From positions 1-26,468 of the forward strand of contig JAZUBL010000069.1 of NCBI GenBank assembly GCA_045638545.1: DNA of 26,468 bases, read 5' to 3'. This stretch comes from UMGS1071 sp045638545. GTDB lineage: Bacteria > Bacillota > Clostridia > Oscillospirales > Acutalibacteraceae. The notes beneath the pieces were generated by a model. It searched no databases. It worked only from the letters and a program-made list of their open reading frames with translations, and had not been told where the DNA came from. A program made the translations under genes and the position numbers. The stretch's first letter is position 1. Every line of letters begins with the position of its first letter. Positions 6,286-14,331 of this stretch are shown piece by piece.

Positions 6286-7197
6286 TTATTCTCCGTAAAA
6301 CAGGCGCAGAATCTTCAGCTCATTGTTCTTGCTGCTGACCTGACCCAGACCGAGGAACTCCTCTTCCTGAGAAATTACGCGGTAGGTTCTGCCGTCGATC
6401 CACTCAGATGCCGGAATCTTTGTACGCTCCAGGCTCAGAGCTCCGCCGTTGCAGAAGCGTGTTTTCTGTGCATCGGTAATGGTTACCTTTGGCTCTTCTG
6501 CAAATACAGCTTCAATCGGCAGCAGGTGATCCTGCATGGAGCCGCCTTTTTCCACGATTTCTCTTGCCTGATCCAGTGTTAAGGAACACTGCAGAGAGAA
6601 ACCGCAGGCAACGGTTCTGCGCAGGCCGGTCATAACGCCAAGGCTGCCCAGTGCCTGACCGATATCAGAGCAGAGGGTGCGCACATAAGTACCCTTTGAA
6701 CACATGATCAGCAGACGGCCTTCCTGTGTTTCTTCGTTGAACTCCAGAAGGTCACACTGGTAAATGGTAACAGGGCGCTTCTCGCGCTCAATCTCAATGC
6801 CCTGACGAGCCAGAGAATAAAGACGCTTGCCATCTACCTGCACAGCAGAATACATTGGCGGAAGCTGCATGATCTCACCGCGGAACTGTGGGAGCACTGC
6901 TTCGATTTCTTCCTTTGTTACACGGTGATGTGTCTCAGACACAACAGAACCGGTGATGTCCTGGGTATCTGTGGAGAGACCCAGTTTAAAAGATGCCTCG
7001 TATTCCTTATCTGTATCATCAATAAAAGGCGCGCACCGTGTTGCTCTTCCCACAAGGATCGGCAGAACACCAGTTGCCATTGGATCCAATGTGCCGGTGT
7101 GGCCAATCTTCTTTTCTCCGCAAAGCTTGCGCATCACTGCTACTACATCAAAGGACGTATAAGACTTTGGCTTGTCAATTACCAGAATACCATCCAC
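6286..7197 (-). CDS. truB: tRNA pseudouridine(55) synthase
   Basis: Protein of 303 residues that converts uridine 55 in the T-loop of tRNAs to pseudouridine. The catalytic motif GHTGTLDPMATGVLPI holds the nucleophile Asp38. Further TruB blocks are YSAVQVDGKRLYSLARQG, the KGTYVRTLCSDIGQALG signature and a C-terminal PUA-like domain (about 225-303). It begins 28 bases after the nrnA stop and ends 5 bases before the ribF start, an order (rbfA, nrnA, truB, ribF) that is common in Firmicutes. Confidence 0.97.
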   Translation of the reverse strand: MDGILVIDKPKSYTSFDVVAVMRKLCGEKKIGHTGTLDPMATGVLPILVGRATRCAPFIDDTDKEYEASFKLGLSTDTQDITGSVVSETHHRVTKEEIEAVLPQFRGEIMQLPPMYSAVQVDGKRLYSLARQGIEIEREKRPVTIYQCDLLEFNEETQEGRLLIMCSKGTYVRTLCSDIGQALGSLGVMTGLRRTVACGFSLQCSLTLDQAREIVEKGGSMQDHLLPIEAVFAEEPKVTITDAQKTRFCNGGALSLERTKIPASEWIDGRTYRVISQEEEFLGLGQVSSKNNELKILRLFYGE

Positions 7198-7225
7198 GAT
7201 ATCGCTCCTTTCTGAAATCCGTTTC

Positions 7226-8209
7226 CTAAATCTGATTGTTTTGGAAATATCTGCCTACTGCATCCACCAGCTTTGTTTTCACAACATCCAGCGGATCATC
7301 GAACATACAGCCTGCAGCGCCGGCATGACCGCCGCCGCCGAACTCTGCACAGATCACAGAGCTGTCTACCGGCGGCTGGCTGCGCATGGAAATTTTATAT
7401 CCGCCGGTCTTTTTCTCACGGATTGTAATGCCAACCAGTGCGCCGTCGATCTGACGCGGAATGGAGTTGATTCCCTCTACGTCTTCACCGGAAGCACCAG
7501 CCTGCTTCATCATATCGCGTGTGATCACCATGGTCACACAGCGGCCATCAAAATGATAGTCCACTGTTTCCAGCGCCAGCTTCTGCAGCTCCAGACGGGG
7601 ACGGCTGATAGTGTCAAACATCCAGCGGTTAATATCTGCTGCCGGCGCGCCTGCTTCCACCATGTCCGCTGCAATACGGTAAGAACGCGGTGTGGTGTTC
7701 ATGTACTTAAAGCAGCCGGTATCGGTAGAGATTGTAGTGTAAATACAGGACGCAATCTGCGGTGTGATGGTGGAACCTATCTCCTTCAGCAGTGCGTAGA
7801 TAATCTCACCGGTTGCGGCAGAGTCTGCTTCACGGAGGGTCACCTTTGCAAAATCTGTGCTCATCTTATGATGGTCAATGCAGAGGTCGATCCGCTCAGC
7901 CAGCGGTGCCAGCATATCACCGATCAGCGGTGTATCGGCAATGTCCACTGTAATCAGGAACTTGCCTTCTGCCGCTGCAATCGGGTCTTCTTTCTTTTTG
8001 AGCCATTCCTGCGCTGTGCCCTCAAACAGGTAGTGGTATTTCTGCGGAATCAGATCGTTGCAGAGAAAATCCACAGTTTTGCCTTTTTCCTGCAAAGCAA
8101 GGCCAAGGGCTACGGCAGAACCAAGTGTGTCGCCGTCCGGCGCACGGTGGCTGATGATCACGAAATTATCCTGCTCCATAAGCAGAGCAGCGATTTTATT
8201 CAGCGTCAT
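7226..8209 (-). CDS. nrnA: DHH/DHHA1 phosphoesterase (NrnA-type nanoRNase / pAp phosphatase)
   Basis: Protein of 327 residues of the DHH family; NrnA relatives degrade short oligoribonucleotides and 3'-phosphoadenosine 5'-phosphate. The manganese-binding set is complete: HRAPDGD (His21, Asp25, Asp27), Asp89 in the VDIADT segment, the DHH triad at 112-114 and Asp163 in the DTG motif. The C-terminal DHHA1 domain has the substrate-binding GGGGHAGAAG at 291-300. I place the start at ATG 8209, where GAGG lies six bases upstream and the gene overlaps the end of rbfA by 14 bases. A longer in-frame form from 8305 would run deep into rbfA. Confidence 0.93.
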   Translation of the reverse strand: MTLNKIAALLMEQDNFVIISHRAPDGDTLGSAVALGLALQEKGKTVDFLCNDLIPQKYHYLFEGTAQEWLKKKEDPIAAAEGKFLITVDIADTPLIGDMLAPLAERIDLCIDHHKMSTDFAKVTLREADSAATGEIIYALLKEIGSTITPQIASCIYTTISTDTGCFKYMNTTPRSYRIAADMVEAGAPAADINRWMFDTISRPRLELQKLALETVDYHFDGRCVTMVITRDMMKQAGASGEDVEGINSIPRQIDGALVGITIREKKTGGYKISMRSQPPVDSSVICAEFGGGGHAGAAGCMFDDPLDVVKTKLVDAVGRYFQNNQI

Positions 8210-8582
8210 CTTCAACCTCAACTTCATCCTCGTCTCCTCTGATGTGCAGGTCGTTGAGGATTCTGTTAATGTTTGCGCTGTATTCAATGGAGTCAGATGC
8301 TTCAAAGTGCATCTGCGGTACGTGGCGCAGCTTTAATCTGCGGCCTAACTCACTGCGAATAAAACCAGCTGCGGATTTCAGGCCGACACAGGCTTCCTTG
8401 CACTTATCCATACCCAGCATAGAGCTGACAAATACAGTGCAGTGTGACAGGTCATTTGTCACGTTAACACGCACAATGCTGAGCAAGCCCTGCTGTGCGC
8501 GCGGATCCTTAATTTCGCGAAAAATCGCAGTCAACTCACGATGCACATCTTCTGTGATGCGTTCCATTCTATGTCCCGCCAT
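8196..8582 (-). CDS. rbfA: 30S ribosome-binding factor A
   Basis: Protein of 128 residues that binds the immature 30S subunit near helix 1 and the 3' end of 16S rRNA and helps its late maturation, notably in the cold. It has the single KH-like domain with the family pattern RIxEDVHREL near the start, FVSSMLG and the conserved VPQMHFEASDSIEYSANIN near the end, followed by a strongly acidic tail (about 116-128). It sits between infB (43-base gap) and nrnA (14-base overlap), the standard order. Confidence 0.96.
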   Translation of the reverse strand: MAGHRMERITEDVHRELTAIFREIKDPRAQQGLLSIVRVNVTNDLSHCTVFVSSMLGMDKCKEACVGLKSAAGFIRSELGRRLKLRHVPQMHFEASDSIEYSANINRILNDLHIRGDEDEVEVEDDAE

Positions 8583-8625
8583 AAAAATCCTCCTCTTTCT
8601 ATCTGAATCGTCTTAATCTTTATAA

Positions 8626-10968
8626 TTAGTCTTCCTTGTACTCTTCCATAATGTAGGATTCGAATACGTCACCAACGCGAACGTCGCTGAACTTCTCCAG
8701 GAATACGCCGCACTCGTAGCCTTCTGCTACTTCCTTCACGTCATCCTTAAAGCGGCGGAGGGATGCGATCTTATCGTCAGCGATGATGATACCGTCACGA
8801 ACGATACGAACCAGGGAGTTACGAACGATCTTGCCGTGTGTAACGTAGGAACCCATAACCATACCAACGTTTGTAATCTTGTAAACTTCACGGCACTCAG
8901 CCTTACCGTAAGATACTTCACGGAACTTCGGTGCCAGCATACCCTTCATCGCTGCCTCGATATCTTCGATGCAGTCGTAGATTACGCGGTACAGGTGGAT
9001 CTGGATATCGTCACGCTTTGCAGTTTCTTCTGCAACAGCGTCTGGACGAACGTTAAAGCCAACGATCAGTGCGTTGGAAGCTGTTGCCAGCATAACGTCT
9101 GTTTCGTTAACTGCACCAACACCACCGTGGATAACAGATACACGAACCTCGTCGTTTGTCAGCTTCTCCAGGGACTGCTTCACAGCCTCAAATGTACCCT
9201 GTACGTCTGCCTTAACGATCAGCTGCAGTTCCTTCATCTGGCCCTGCTGCATCTGGTCAAACAGGTTATCCAGAGTAACCTTTGTCTGAGCATTGAAGCG
9301 CTCTTCCTTCTCCTGAGTCTTACGCTGCTCAACCAGCTCTCTTGCCAGACGCTCATCGGATACAGCGTTGAAGATATCGCCGCCTACTGGAACGTCATCA
9401 AGACCTGTGATCTCAACTGGAACGGATGGACCAGCTTCCTTAACCTTCTGGCCTCTGTGGTCTGTCATTGCACGAACACGGCCAACAGTTGTACCAGCAA
9501 CAATGATATCGCCAACACGGAGTGTACCGTTCTGTACCAGCATAGTTGCAACAGGACCTCTGCCCTTATCGAGTCTTGCTTCAACAACAGTACCCTTTGC
9601 AGCTCTGTCTGGGTTTGCCTTCAGTTCCATCATATCTGCAACCAGGCATACCATTTCCAGAAGATCGTCAATACCATGACCCATCTTTGCGGAAACAGGG
9701 ATGATTGGTGTATCGCCGCCCCACTCTTCCGGTACAAGGCCGTGCTGTGTCAGCTGCTCCTTAACGCGGTCTGGGTTTGCAGTTGGCTTATCCATCTTGT
9801 TGATTGCAACGATGATGGACAGGTTTGCTGCCTTTGCGTGGTTGATTGCTTCGATTGTCTGCGGCATGATGCAGTCGTCAGCAGCAATAACAATGATCGC
9901 AACGTCTGTTACCTGTGCACCTCTTGCACGCATTGCTGTAAACGCTGCGTGACCTGGTGTATCCAGGAAAGTGATCTCTCTGTCGCCAACCGGTACACGG
10001 TAAGCACCGATGTGCTGTGTGATACCGCCAGCTTCTGTAGCTGTAACGTGCGCGCTGCGGATGCTGTCCAGCAGGGAAGTTTTACCGTGGTCAACGTGAC
10101 CCATAACTACAACAACAGGTGCACGTGGAATCAGGTTGTCATCGTGGTCTTCACTGTCGTCGATGATTCTCTCTTCGATTGTTACAACAACTTCCTTCTC
10201 AACCTTTGCGTGGAACTCCATTGCGATCAGTGTTGCTGTATCGAAGTCGATCACGTCGTTCACTGTTGCCATAACGCCCATCATCATCAGCTTCTTGATA
10301 ACTTCAGATGCAGTTGCCTTCAGGCGCAGTGCGAATTCACCTACTGTGATTTCGTCCGGAACCTGGATTGTCATCTGCTTCTTCTGGCGCTCCATCTGAA
10401 TTCTCTTGAGTCTTTCTGCTTCAGTTTCACGCTTTGCGTTCTTTGGCTTGTTGCGGTACTGGCTGCTCTTCTGTGTCAGCTTCTGCTTCTGCATTACCTT
10501 GTCAGTACTGATCTTCTCGTTTGCAAGACGGTCGTACTTCTCGTTGTAACGGTCAATATTTACGTTAGAAGCTCTTGTATCAACAATTCTGCCCTCGTGG
10601 CGCTTTACCGGTGCATCGTTTGCTGGCTGCTGTGGAGCTGCCTTTGCTGCCGGCTGCTGTGCCTTCTGGTTCTTCTGCTGCTTGCCGCCTGCTGCCTTGC
10701 CGTCCTTGTCTGCAGGCTTGCTGTTCTTTGCAGCTGGCTTTTCCTCTGCCTTGTTGTCGTTCAGCAGTGCAAAGTATGCGTCAAAGTTTGCAACGCTCTT
10801 TGCCTTTGTTGCACGATCAAAAATGAGATCCATCTCTTCCTCTGTTAAAGCACTGGTTGCCTTCTTTGGCTCACCGCCCAGTTCGTTGAGCATGGAAATT
10901 ACTTCTTTATTTTCTAAGTGCAATGCTTTTGCAACTTCATTCAGCTTAATCTTCTTCGTAGCCATCAT
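8626..10968 (-). CDS. infB: Translation initiation factor IF-2
   Basis: Protein of about 780 residues, the GTPase that places fMet-tRNA on the 30S subunit and promotes 70S formation. Domains in order: IF2_N (about 1-55), a low-complexity Lys/Ala/Gln/Pro linker (about 72-122), a second IF2_N-like helical segment (about 205-255), then the GTPase core with G1 GHVDHGKT at 290-297, G3 DTPGHAAF, G4 NKMDKP and G5 SAK, and the beta-barrel and C-terminal fMet-tRNA-binding domains (KFREVSYGKAECREVYK). ATG 10968 overlaps the ylxQ stop as ATGA; the next codon, ATG 10965, stands at a better distance (7 bases) from GGAGG and may be the real start. Medium-length Firmicutes type. Confidence 0.97.
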   Translation of the reverse strand: MMATKKIKLNEVAKALHLENKEVISMLNELGGEPKKATSALTEEEMDLIFDRATKAKSVANFDAYFALLNDNKAEEKPAAKNSKPADKDGKAAGGKQQKNQKAQQPAAKAAPQQPANDAPVKRHEGRIVDTRASNVNIDRYNEKYDRLANEKISTDKVMQKQKLTQKSSQYRNKPKNAKRETEAERLKRIQMERQKKQMTIQVPDEITVGEFALRLKATASEVIKKLMMMGVMATVNDVIDFDTATLIAMEFHAKVEKEVVVTIEERIIDDSEDHDDNLIPRAPVVVVMGHVDHGKTSLLDSIRSAHVTATEAGGITQHIGAYRVPVGDREITFLDTPGHAAFTAMRARGAQVTDVAIIVIAADDCIMPQTIEAINHAKAANLSIIVAINKMDKPTANPDRVKEQLTQHGLVPEEWGGDTPIIPVSAKMGHGIDDLLEMVCLVADMMELKANPDRAAKGTVVEARLDKGRGPVATMLVQNGTLRVGDIIVAGTTVGRVRAMTDHRGQKVKEAGPSVPVEITGLDDVPVGGDIFNAVSDERLARELVEQRKTQEKEERFNAQTKVTLDNLFDQMQQGQMKELQLIVKADVQGTFEAVKQSLEKLTNDEVRVSVIHGGVGAVNETDVMLATASNALIVGFNVRPDAVAEETAKRDDIQIHLYRVIYDCIEDIEAAMKGMLAPKFREVSYGKAECREVYKITNVGMVMGSYVTHGKIVRNSLVRIVRDGIIIADDKIASLRRFKDDVKEVAEGYECGVFLEKFSDVRVGDVFESYIMEEYKED

Positions 10969-11309
10969 GCTTCCTCCTTCATCTCCGCCTGTGCAGCGGT
11001 TTTTCTCATATCGTCACATAATTGTTCTATCTTTTTCGCAAAGCCGGCATCATTTACGGAGACAATTCCCACACGCTTGCCAATGGAGAATCCGATTTCG
11101 TCCATGGAAATTTCCGTCTGGATCAGTCGTACACCGCCTGCTTCTGCCGCTGCTGCAACACCCTTCAAAGTTCGCGGAGAAAGATCCGCTGCTGCCAGCA
11201 ATACTTTTGCTTCTTTTTTCTGAATCGATTCAATAACCGGATCGTTGCCCATGGTCAGCTTGCCTGCACGGCGTGCAAGACCCAGAAACGAAAGGAATTT
11301 ATTCACCAA
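10965..11309 (-). CDS. ylxQ: YlxQ, L7Ae/L30e-family RNA-binding protein
   Basis: Protein of about 114 residues of the ribosomal L7Ae/L30e family, predicted kink-turn RNA binder that sits between rnpM and infB in many Firmicutes; its target is not settled. The N-terminal FLGLARRAGKL block and the AADLSPRTLKGV segment are typical. There is no ATG at the beginning: the frame opens with TTG (11309) then GTG (11306), with AAGGAG ten bases before the TTG. It overlaps the end of rnpM by 11 bases and the start of infB by 4, so translation is probably coupled across all three genes. The C-terminal acidic and Ala-rich tail is slightly longer than usual. Confidence 0.9.
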   Translation of the reverse strand: MVNKFLSFLGLARRAGKLTMGNDPVIESIQKKEAKVLLAAADLSPRTLKGVAAAAEAGGVRLIQTEISMDEIGFSIGKRVGIVSVNDAGFAKKIEQLCDDMRKTAAQAEMKEEA

Positions 11310-11610
11310 GTTCGGTCAACTCCTTTTCCAGCTGATCATACAATTCGTCCGGGATTCTGCAGGAAAATGCACGTTCAAAACGGCGCGCCTTTCGTGCCTG
11401 CTGCAGGCACTCCAGGTTCTTGCACACGTATGCGCCTCTTCCTGATTTTTTGCCGGTCATATCCAGGGAGATCTCTCCCTGCTGAAGCACAACCCCTTCT
11501 TCATCTGTAACAGACGGCGCACGCACCACCCGCACCAGCTCCTGCTTTGGCTTCATTTCACCGCAGCCGGAACACTTCCGCAGCGGGATTTTTTTCTTTT
11601 TCATCGTCAT
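11299..11610 (-). CDS. rnpM: RnpM (YlxR, DUF448), RNase P modulator
   Basis: Protein of 103 residues of the YlxR/DUF448 family, small basic RNA-binding protein; the Bacillus homologue was recently described as a modulator of RNase P. Family hallmarks are PLRKCSGCGEMKPKQELVRVV near the N-terminus and GRGAYVCKNLECLQQA in the middle; four cysteines (two in CSGC and one each in VCK and ECL) are arranged like a small metal or structural site. The start ATG at 11610 has AAAGGGG nine bases upstream. It lies between nusA (41-base gap) and ylxQ (overlap), the conserved operon position. Confidence 0.94.
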   Translation of the reverse strand: MTMKKKKIPLRKCSGCGEMKPKQELVRVVRAPSVTDEEGVVLQQGEISLDMTGKKSGRGAYVCKNLECLQQARKARRFERAFSCRIPDELYDQLEKELTELGE

Positions 11611-11651
11611 GGAATCGTACCCCTTTCTGTCAGATCTTTTGCAATGGGATC

Positions 11652-12761
11652 TTATGCTTCTTCCTCAGCTGTTTCTGCAACCTCAACTTCAGCTTCTGCT
11701 TCTGCTGCAGGCTCTTCTTCACCGTAGAAGCCGCTTTCCGGCTTAATGTCGATCTTCCAGCCTGTCAGCTTTGCAGCCAGACGTGCGTTCTGACCCTTGT
11801 TGCCGATTGCCAGAGAAAGCTGGCTATCCGGTACAGTTACACGGCATGCCTTTGCTTCTGCGTCTGTTACCATTACGGACAGAACGTTTGCAGGAGACAA
11901 TGCAGATGCGATGAACTTTGCAGGATCTTCACTGTACTCTACAATGTCGATCTTCTCGCCGCCCAGCTCGCTTACAATGTTTGTAACACGAGCGCCTCTT
12001 GTACCGATACATGCGCCAACTGCATCAACGTCTTCGTTGTGGCTGATAACTGCCAGCTTTGTACGGCTGCCTGCTTCTCTGGAAACAGCCTTGATCTCAA
12101 CGATGCCGTCGTAGATTTCCGGTACTTCTGTTTCAAAGAGACGCTTTACCAGATCTGGGTGTGTTCTGGAGATCATTGCGCGTGGACCCTTTTCAGTCTC
12201 GCGAACGTCAACAATGTAAACCTTGATGTGGTCGCCTTCCTTCAGAACTTCGCCGCCAACCTGCTCGTTCTTTGGCAGAACTGCCTCTGCCTTGCCGATG
12301 AGCAGTGTTGCTGCGCCGCTCTTTGGATCGATACGCTCAACAGTTGCTGTTACCAGCTCCTGATGCTTGCTCTGGAACTCTGCCATCATCAGGCCGCGCT
12401 CGCCGTCACGGATACCCTGACGGATGATGTTTCTTGCAGTCTGTGCTGCAATACGGCCAAACTCTTTTGTGTCCAGCTGTACTTCGATGTAATCCTCAAA
12501 GTCAATGTTCGGATCCATCTTTCTTGCGTCTTCAATGTCAATTTCCTTATATGGCTCAAACACGCCGTCAACAACTTCCTTGAGAAGGAATACTTCAAAT
12601 GCGCCCTTTTCCATGTTGATCTCAACACGAGCGTTTTCGTTGTCGTAGCTGTTCTTGCAAGCAGTTACAATTGCCTTCTTAATGCGATCAATCATAAAAT
12701 CTACCGGAATACCTCTTTCAGATTCCAGAAGTTCCAGTGCCTCAAACAGTTCGCTGTTCAT
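11652..12761 (-). CDS. nusA: Transcription termination/antitermination factor NusA
   Basis: Protein of 369 residues, close to the 371 of Bacillus NusA. It binds RNA polymerase and nascent RNA, promotes pausing and hairpin-dependent termination, and takes part in rRNA antitermination. Domains: N-terminal polymerase-binding domain (about 1-125), S1 domain (about 133-200), KH1 and KH2 (about 205-345, with GACIGTRGARV and AIGNKGQNARLA as the two GXXG loops). The C-terminal 20 residues are almost all Glu, Ala and Val. The gene follows rimP by 4 bases. The hairpin in the operon leader at 13311-13348 could make expression dependent on NusA itself. Confidence 0.97.
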   Translation of the reverse strand: MNSELFEALELLESERGIPVDFMIDRIKKAIVTACKNSYDNENARVEINMEKGAFEVFLLKEVVDGVFEPYKEIDIEDARKMDPNIDFEDYIEVQLDTKEFGRIAAQTARNIIRQGIRDGERGLMMAEFQSKHQELVTATVERIDPKSGAATLLIGKAEAVLPKNEQVGGEVLKEGDHIKVYIVDVRETEKGPRAMISRTHPDLVKRLFETEVPEIYDGIVEIKAVSREAGSRTKLAVISHNEDVDAVGACIGTRGARVTNIVSELGGEKIDIVEYSEDPAKFIASALSPANVLSVMVTDAEAKACRVTVPDSQLSLAIGNKGQNARLAAKLTGWKIDIKPESGFYGEEEPAAEAEAEVEVAETAEEEA

Positions 12762-12765
12762 ATCA

Positions 12766-13299
12766 TTACGCCTCCGTTTCTTCGGTCATTTCTTCATCTT
12801 CGTCAATATCTACATACTCTTCGTTCAAACGAACGGAAGAAGCATTTTTCTTTTCAATGTGGAAAAATTCGCCGTCTTCTGTTTCCAGTTCCATCACGTT
12901 GTCTTCATAGCTGTGGAGAATTGCAACCAGTTCTTTTTTGCCGTTCTCCAGCGGTCTGATGAGACGTACGTTCAGCACAGCGCCGATATACGCCGCAAAA
13001 TGCTCTGGTCTGGACAGTTCGCGCTCAATGCCCGGAGAGCAAACTTCCAGGCAGTATTCGCAATCGATCGGATCCAGTTCATCCAGCGGGCCGTTAATTG
13101 CGCGGCTCATCTTTTCGCAGTCGTCCATGTCAACGCCTGTTGGCTTATCAATGGTAATGCGAAGGTAATGATACGCACCCTCTTTTACAAATCGAACGTC
13201 CCAAATGGACAGTCCGAGCTCTGCCGCAATCGGCTCTGCAAGGCGCCAAACAGTCAGTGCAACGTTGCCGCCTTTTTTCTTTCTTTGTTTTTCAGCCAA
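12766..13299 (-). CDS. rimP: Ribosome maturation factor RimP
   Basis: Protein of about 177 residues that binds the 30S subunit and assists assembly of its head region. Family blocks are the AELGLSIWDVRFVKEG segment, LRITIDKP, GVDMDDCEKMSRAI and the SPGIERELSRPEHF signature. The C-terminal Sm-like domain is followed by an acidic tail. There is no ATG start. A GTG at 13308 gives three extra residues, but the GGGGTG there looks like the ribosome binding site for a TTG at 13299, six bases later, which I prefer. It is the first gene of the long operon, behind the promoter at 13376-13404 and a leader hairpin. Confidence 0.93.
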   Translation of the reverse strand: MAEKQRKKKGGNVALTVWRLAEPIAAELGLSIWDVRFVKEGAYHYLRITIDKPTGVDMDDCEKMSRAINGPLDELDPIDCEYCLEVCSPGIERELSRPEHFAAYIGAVLNVRLIRPLENGKKELVAILHSYEDNVMELETEDGEFFHIEKKNASSVRLNEEYVDIDEDEEMTEETEA

Positions 13300-13310
13300 T
13301 TTTTTCACCC

Positions 13311-13348
13311 CAAAATAATAACAAAAGAGTGGGCAGAACCCACTCTTT
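13311..13348 (-). terminator. Hairpin terminator/attenuator in the rimP-nusA operon leader
   Basis: Perfect 10-bp stem (13324-13333 with 13339-13348), 5-nt loop, then an imperfect U-rich tract on the minus strand. It lies downstream of the rimP promoter and only a few bases before the rimP ribosome binding site, so it may act both as the spoVT terminator and as an attenuator of the operon. Confidence 0.75.
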
Positions 13349-13375
13349 AATCCTCATACTATTAACATTGTGCCC

Positions 13376-13404
13376 ATTATACCATAACCACGCAGCAAAA
13401 GCAA
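13376..13404 (-). promoter_or_regulatory. Sigma-A promoter of the rimP-ribF operon
   Basis: Minus-strand TTGCTT (13399-13404), 17-base spacer and perfect TATAAT (13376-13381). Predicted start is near 13369, giving a leader of about 70 nt that contains the hairpin. Confidence 0.75.
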
Positions 13405-13414
13405 GAGCAAAACC

Positions 13415-13954
13415 TCAGGATTCCAGTTGTTTTCCCAGAAAAGCCGCTGCTGCCTGCGTCAACTTTACCTCGGTTTCGCCTGGATTTTTTCTGTCATCAT
13501 CTTTCAGCAGTACTACCGCTCCCGTCACATCACTGGAAGCAATGATCGGATAGATCACACCGGCCGGATGGTTAATGCCTTCTACCGGATTGATCTCCCG
13601 TTGTCCGTCTGCACTGATGAACTTTGCCCGGGACTGCATATACTCTTCGATCTCCGGTGTAACGCGGCGGCCAAGGTATTCTTTCCGGGGCACGCCTGCC
13701 GCCGCCACAATGTGGTCGCAGTCGCAGATCAGTGCCGGCAGTGTCACAGTTTTGTTGAGCACCTCTGCATACTGCCCTGCAAACTCGGACAGTTCACCAA
13801 TGGGTGAATACTTTTTAAACACCACCATACCGTCCGTATCAGTAAAAATTTCCAGCGGGTCCCCTTCCCGGATCCGCAGTGTGCGCCGGATCTCTTTGGG
13901 GATCACAACCCTGCCAAGGTCGTCGATCCGCCGTACGATACCTGTTGCTTTCAT
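13415..13954 (-). CDS. spoVT: Stage V sporulation protein T (AbrB-family regulator)
   Basis: Protein of 179 residues, matching the ~178 of SpoVT, a forespore transcription factor that adjusts sigma-G-dependent genes. Residues 1-50 form the swapped-hairpin AbrB/MazE DNA-binding domain (KATGIVRRIDDLGRVVIPKE), and residues about 55-178 form the GAF-like ligand-sensing domain. The start ATG at 13954 follows AAGGAGATG with good spacing. I see no convincing sigma-A or sigma-G promoter in the 86 bases before it, so it may be read from the lipoprotein operon upstream. In many Firmicutes spoVT lies next to mfd or yabM; its position before rimP here is different. Confidence 0.95.
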   Translation of the reverse strand: MKATGIVRRIDDLGRVVIPKEIRRTLRIREGDPLEIFTDTDGMVVFKKYSPIGELSEFAGQYAEVLNKTVTLPALICDCDHIVAAAGVPRKEYLGRRVTPEIEEYMQSRAKFISADGQREINPVEGINHPAGVIYPIIASSDVTGAVVLLKDDDRKNPGETEVKLTQAAAAFLGKQLES

Positions 13955-14040
13955 TTATCGCATCTCCTTAATTTACAAATCATGGTGCTATTATCTGTAA
14001 ACATGACAAAAATATACTTGCAATGAAAGCCGCATTCTTT

Positions 14041-14307
14041 TCAAAATTTTCCTGATTCCGTAATCCAGCCGGCTTGTTTTATCTGCAGCGCAACTGCCTG
14101 CCGGTCCAGTTTTTTCACACTGCCCGGTGTCAGCCGCTCAATTGCGCTGCAGAATTCATTCACACCGCCTGCTTCAAACGCTTCCCGGGAAAGCCACCCT
14201 CTGATTGGTAAATCGTTGTCAAAGCGGCTTGCGGGACGATAATAAATATCAAATCCTTTTTCCTGCTTCGTCACTTCAAAACCGAATCCATTGCAGAAAA
14301 TCACCAC
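14041..14307 (-). CDS. Small hypothetical protein
   Basis: Protein of 88 residues that I do not recognise. It has no signal peptide or membrane segment and contains aromatic and basic residues with an FDIYYRPASRF segment and a C-terminal region that looks helical. The frame has no ATG at the beginning; it opens with two GTG codons (14307 and 14304), and AAGGAG stands about ten bases before the first. It lies 24 bases downstream of the lipoprotein gene on the same strand with no terminator between, so the pair is probably one transcript. The spacing, ribosome binding site and lack of a competing frame support a real gene. Confidence 0.7.
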   Translation of the reverse strand: MVIFCNGFGFEVTKQEKGFDIYYRPASRFDNDLPIRGWLSREAFEAGGVNEFCSAIERLTPGSVKKLDRQAVALQIKQAGWITESGKF

Positions 14308-14331
14308 GATGGGTTCACTCCTTTTATTTCT

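Noticed and set aside
7172..8242. 356-codon open frame on plus, antisense to nrnA
   Set aside because: nrnA carries the full DHH metal-binding set on the other strand; the plus frame is His/Cys-rich noise.
8836..10848. 670-codon open frame on plus, antisense to infB
   Set aside because: It mirrors infB codon usage, gives a Cys/Leu/Val-rich sequence with no domain and has no ribosome binding site. The infB protein on minus is unmistakable.
11547..12959. 470-codon open frame on plus, antisense to nusA and rimP
   Set aside because: Same explanation: Cys- and Asn-rich translation without family features, opposite conserved genes.
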